From Lachnospiraceae bacterium UBA4364 (lineage in GTDB: Bacteria; Bacillota; Clostridia; Lachnospirales; Lachnospiraceae), in contig DGSK01000029.1 of assembly GCA_002393955.1 (NCBI GenBank), positions 1 through 64,000 on the forward strand: a DNA stretch of 64,000 nucleotides, read 5' to 3'. The notes under the pieces were generated by a model, which saw only the letters and a program-made list of their open reading frames with translations, searched no databases and was not told where the DNA came from. The stretch's first letter is position 1. Each line of letters starts with the position of its first letter. The position numbers were made by a program, and so were the translations under genes. Positions 60,945 through 64,000 of the stretch are shown piece after piece.

Positions 60945-62687
60945 ATGAATGTTTACCGCAGGCTGAATACTCTGCTTGGGAAAAAGGAAAAAGTGCAGTT
61001 CGCAGGGATGCTGGTGCTTATTTTCATAAGTGCCCTGCTTGAGACCCTGGGGGTTTCCGTTATCGTCCCCATTATATCAGCTGTTGTTACCCCTGATAAG
61101 ATTCTCTCAAATGCCATGGTGCAGGACGCAATGCTCCGGGCGGGGCTGGATCCTGCCGACAACCTGGCCTTTGTGAAAGTGGTACTTATAGCAGCAATAG
61201 CCGTTTATCTTATCAAGAATCTTTACCTGCTTTTCCTTTATTTTGTCCAGTCAAAATATGTAAATAAGCTGGAAAGCCGTACATCTTCAAGACTCCTGGG
61301 CGAGTATCTGAACCGCTCCTACGAGTATTATCTGAATGCGGATGTCAATGCAATATTCCAGACCATAAATAAAGACATACCCCACGTGTTCCTGCTTCTG
61401 CAGGAAGTGATGCTCCTGCTTACGGAAGTGGCGGTGTCCATATGCCTGTGCGTGCTCCTGCTTATCGTGGACCCGGCTATGACACTGTTCTTTGCGGGGC
61501 TTATGTTTGCCATGGTTCTGGTGATAGTACTGGTGATAAAGCCTCTGCTTGGCAGGCTTGGACAGGAAAGGGTACAGCAGCAGGTTGCCACCATGAAATG
61601 GATGCAGCAGGCGGTATTTGGTATAAAGGATGTGAAGGTCGCTGCTAAGGAGGGTCATTTCCTTAACGCTTTTTCAGCTGCATATGATAAGCTGGCCAAT
61701 GCCAACAGAAAATATACAGTTTACAATAATTCCCCCAGACTGGCTATTGAGCTTGTATGCATGGTGGGAGCTCTTGCGTATATGTATATCTGTGTTGTGA
61801 GCGGCAGGGATATGATGGCCATGTTCCCTCAGCTGTCGGCTTTTGCTTTTGCGGCTGTCAGGCTCATGCCGGGCGTAAACCGTATTTCAACTCATCTTTC
61901 AACTATCGCTTATTACGAGACATCCCTTAATTATATCTGTGACAATCTGAATATAACAGAACTTAAGGATACTGAGATGATCGAGAGTAAAAACAGGATA
62001 AGCTCAGAGGAAAAGATCACTCTTGAACACATCACCTACAGATATCCCAATACGGAAAAAGCTATATTCGATGATGCGGATATGGAGATCCCGGTAGGAA
62101 AGAGCGTGGGGGTGATCGGTCCTAGCGGCGCAGGGAAGACCACCATAATCGATATCCTTTTAGGTCTGCTTAAGCCTGAAAAGGGCCATGTACTTTCTGA
62201 TTCGGTTGATATCGAGGAAGATATGCCCGGATGGCTTCATAATACCGGCTACATTGCCCAGAATATCTATATGCTTGATACTTCGATAAGGGCAAATGTT
62301 GCCTTCGGGGTAAAGGATAGTGAAGTGGATGAGGCACGTATCTGGGAAGTGCTTAAAGAAGCGCAGATGGATACCTTTGTTAAGTCCCTGCCGGAAGGGC
62401 TTGATACTGTGATCGGTGACAGGGGAGTGCGTATATCCGGCGGACAGAGACAGCGGCTCGGTATAGCCAGGGCTCTTTACAATGATCCTGAGCTGCTTGT
62501 ATTCGATGAGGCCACCAGTGCCCTTGATAACGATACTGAATCAGCCATAATGGATGCCATCAACTCTCTTAAGGGGCGCAAGACTCTGGTGATCATAGCC
62601 CACAGGCTTAAGACTGTTGAGAACTGCGATATACTGTATAAAGTAGAGAATGGCAAGATAAATATTACGGAGCTTCAAAATGCCTGA
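60945..62687 (+). CDS. ABC transporter, fused permease-ATPase (PglK/MsbA-like flippase), second copy
   Basis: A 580-aa half-transporter like the 43263 protein: FAGMLVLIFISALLETLGVSVIVPIISAVV starts the membrane part. The ATPase has Walker A GPSGAGKTT (392-400), signature ISGGQRQR, Walker B LLVFDEATSALD and H-loop IIAHRLKTV. The DNA is clearly GC-richer than the 5-12 kb cassette, so this copy may belong to the resident, older part of the locus. It overlaps the following glycosyltransferase by 8 nt. Confidence 0.93.
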   Translation: MNVYRRLNTLLGKKEKVQFAGMLVLIFISALLETLGVSVIVPIISAVVTPDKILSNAMVQDAMLRAGLDPADNLAFVKVVLIAAIAVYLIKNLYLLFLYFVQSKYVNKLESRTSSRLLGEYLNRSYEYYLNADVNAIFQTINKDIPHVFLLLQEVMLLLTEVAVSICLCVLLLIVDPAMTLFFAGLMFAMVLVIVLVIKPLLGRLGQERVQQQVATMKWMQQAVFGIKDVKVAAKEGHFLNAFSAAYDKLANANRKYTVYNNSPRLAIELVCMVGALAYMYICVVSGRDMMAMFPQLSAFAFAAVRLMPGVNRISTHLSTIAYYETSLNYICDNLNITELKDTEMIESKNRISSEEKITLEHITYRYPNTEKAIFDDADMEIPVGKSVGVIGPSGAGKTTIIDILLGLLKPEKGHVLSDSVDIEEDMPGWLHNTGYIAQNIYMLDTSIRANVAFGVKDSEVDEARIWEVLKEAQMDTFVKSLPEGLDTVIGDRGVRISGGQRQRLGIARALYNDPELLVFDEATSALDNDTESAIMDAINSLKGRKTLVIIAHRLKTVENCDILYKVENGKINITELQNA

Positions 62688-63909
62688 AGAATTAAATGTG
62701 AAAAAAAAGGGAAAAAATGCCACAGGAAATGCACCTGCCGGAGCGGAGGATAAAGCCGCATCAAAGAGCAGGAAACGCAGGATAGCGTTTATCCTGCCGC
62801 ATTTCTATCCCTATGTGGGCGGAGCTGAGAAGCTGTTTTACGAGATGGCTGTCCAGATGGTAAAGGCCGGCTATGAGGTCAGGGTGGTCGCAGAGAAAGT
62901 TGATGATGAGCACAGCGGAAAGTGTCGGCTTGACGGTATGACAGTTTGGTATTGTCCCTGGAAGTCCATGTTCGGTCATCCTTTCCCGAGAAAAAAGGAT
63001 ATAGAGAGACATATAAAATGGTGCGACATAGTACACACCTCCACCTTTACCACTTCCCCCATTGTAAGCGCACTGGCAAGAAAATATCATAAGCCGTCAG
63101 TGCTTACCGTACATGAGATCAGGGGGGATAAGTGGTTTTGGTCGGATGCCTGGTATAAAGCCTGCATTTACTGGATAGTGGAACAGTATACCTGCAGGCA
63201 GAAGTTTGATGTGTACCATGTAGTATCGGATGCCACCAAAAGAGATTTCATAAAATTTATCGGGAACGGAAATATCAGACGCGTTTATAATGCTACGGAT
63301 AACGAGTGGCGTGACATCACATCGGATGATAAAGCCTTTTCCTTACGAAAATATTTTAAGGTTAAGAAAGACTTTATATTCCTTTATTACGGAAGACCTG
63401 GGCGTACCAAAGGCATATTTGTCTATGCTGATGCCCTTAAGCTTTTGAAAGAGCGGGGCATTGATACCTCGGGTGTAAAGTTCTGTTTTATACTTGGTAA
63501 AGAGCCTGCTGCACCGAGGCGTGAATTCCTGACTTTCCTAAAAAAGAATGGTTTGAAAGATCTTGTCCGTATACGCGGTTCTGTCGGACGTGAAGAGCTG
63601 GGGATGTGCATAAAGCAGGCAGACTGCGTAGTGGTTCCGTCCCTTACGGAAGGGTTCGGATTCAGTGCCGCAGAGGCCTGCATGACCGGCACACCTCTTA
63701 TATGCAGCGATGCCGGCGCTTTACCGGAGGTAGTAAGCGGCAAATGCCTTATCTTCAGGAACAGAGATTCCGAAGATCTCGCTGACAAGCTTGAGAGTGT
63801 GATCCGTGACGGTGAAAGCGCCTTTATCGATATTCCTGAGAAAGTATTTACCCATGAGGCCATGTATGAGGGATTAAACGATATTTACGACGACCTATTG
63901 GGTAAGTAG
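62680..63909 (+). CDS. Glycosyltransferase, GT4 family
   Basis: A 409-aa GT-B enzyme. A Lys/Ala-rich, probably disordered leader (residues 1-32) precedes the true domain start RRIAFILPHFYPYVGGAEKLFYEMA. Later blocks are VLTVHEIRGDKWFW, FLYYGRPGRTKGIFVYADAL and VVVPSLTEGFGFSAAEACMTGTPLICSDAGALPEVV, with the E-x7-E nucleotide-sugar site. The leader lies partly in the overlap with the ABC gene. About 90 bp of non-coding sequence follows to the window end. Confidence 0.93.
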   Translation: MPEELNVKKKGKNATGNAPAGAEDKAASKSRKRRIAFILPHFYPYVGGAEKLFYEMAVQMVKAGYEVRVVAEKVDDEHSGKCRLDGMTVWYCPWKSMFGHPFPRKKDIERHIKWCDIVHTSTFTTSPIVSALARKYHKPSVLTVHEIRGDKWFWSDAWYKACIYWIVEQYTCRQKFDVYHVVSDATKRDFIKFIGNGNIRRVYNATDNEWRDITSDDKAFSLRKYFKVKKDFIFLYYGRPGRTKGIFVYADALKLLKERGIDTSGVKFCFILGKEPAAPRREFLTFLKKNGLKDLVRIRGSVGREELGMCIKQADCVVVPSLTEGFGFSAAEACMTGTPLICSDAGALPEVVSGKCLIFRNRDSEDLADKLESVIRDGESAFIDIPEKVFTHEAMYEGLNDIYDDLLGK

Positions 63910-64000
63910 AAGTGGGTTCTTCGATTAGTTGTATGCTTGTGTTCCCGCACCGTATAGACTCTTCTGACGGTGTAAAGTGAGCTCTAGCAGTTCTCGGAAC

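Overview
The window looks like a chromosomal segment of a low-GC Gram-positive anaerobe of the Clostridia, most likely a Lachnospiraceae member such as Butyrivibrio or a relative. The basis is the AT-rich coding, strong GGAGG-type ribosome sites, TTG/GTG starts, the protein families present, and the density of surface-glycan genes. The genus is inferred from style, not from a marker gene. No rRNA, tRNA or CRISPR array was seen.

Layout. 1-3.5 kb: a cut-off uncharacterised gene, an IS3-family element with a damaged orfA, an unknown gene and a DUF4263/Shedu-like nuclease. 3.9-12 kb: an AT-rich glycan cassette with a sugar epimerase, a TagF-like polyol-phosphate transferase, two GT4 glycosyltransferases, a hexapeptide acetyltransferase, a Wzy-like polymerase and a Wzx-like flippase. 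12.1-15 kb: an IS66-family element with recognisable terminal inverted repeats. It abuts the last 37 codons of a destroyed UDP-glucuronate epimerase-type gene. 15.2-24.9 kb: UDP-glucose dehydrogenase, a class-V aminotransferase, a DUF2284 protein, an IS110-family element, a LicC/PntC-like cytidylyltransferase, the UDP-L-FucNAc trio fnlA-fnlB-fnlC, and an acyltransferase-3 remnant. 25-45 kb: a polyprenyl-phosphate sugar-1-phosphate transferase, a Wzz-like protein with a dead kinase-like tail, three large GT-C-like membrane proteins, assorted transferases, an ATP-grasp/HAD fusion, a pyruvyltransferase and an ABC flippase. 45-47 kb: two genes on the opposite strand. 47.2-56.8 kb: a GT11-like transferase and two copies of a very unusual YidC-domain/sulfatase-domain fusion. 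Between the copies lie two GT-C-like membrane proteins, one split at a G9 tract. 56.9-59.1 kb: a tandem pair of membrane-anchored paralogues. 59.1-59.8 kb: a Phd/VapC-type toxin-antitoxin pair. 60-64 kb: a phosphoribosyltransferase-like protein, a second ABC flippase and a GT4 glycosyltransferase.

How it fits together. Sugar nucleotides (UDP-GlcA, UDP-L-FucNAc) and a CMP/CDP-activated group appear to be made in the cytosol. Repeat units would start on undecaprenyl phosphate through the sugar transferase, grow by the glycosyltransferases, be flipped by Wzx or the ABC proteins and be polymerised by Wzy/Wzz. They would be decorated with acetyl, pyruvyl and polyol-phosphate groups. The large membrane proteins and the YidC-sulfatase fusions probably act on the glycan outside the membrane.

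The IS elements, truncated genes and homopolymer frameshift mark a locus under rapid diversification. The best candidate for something undescribed is the duplicated YidC-sulfatase fusion. In both copies the groove arginine of true YidC insertases is replaced (Asn41, Ser41), while the metal-site motifs of the sulfatase domain are kept.
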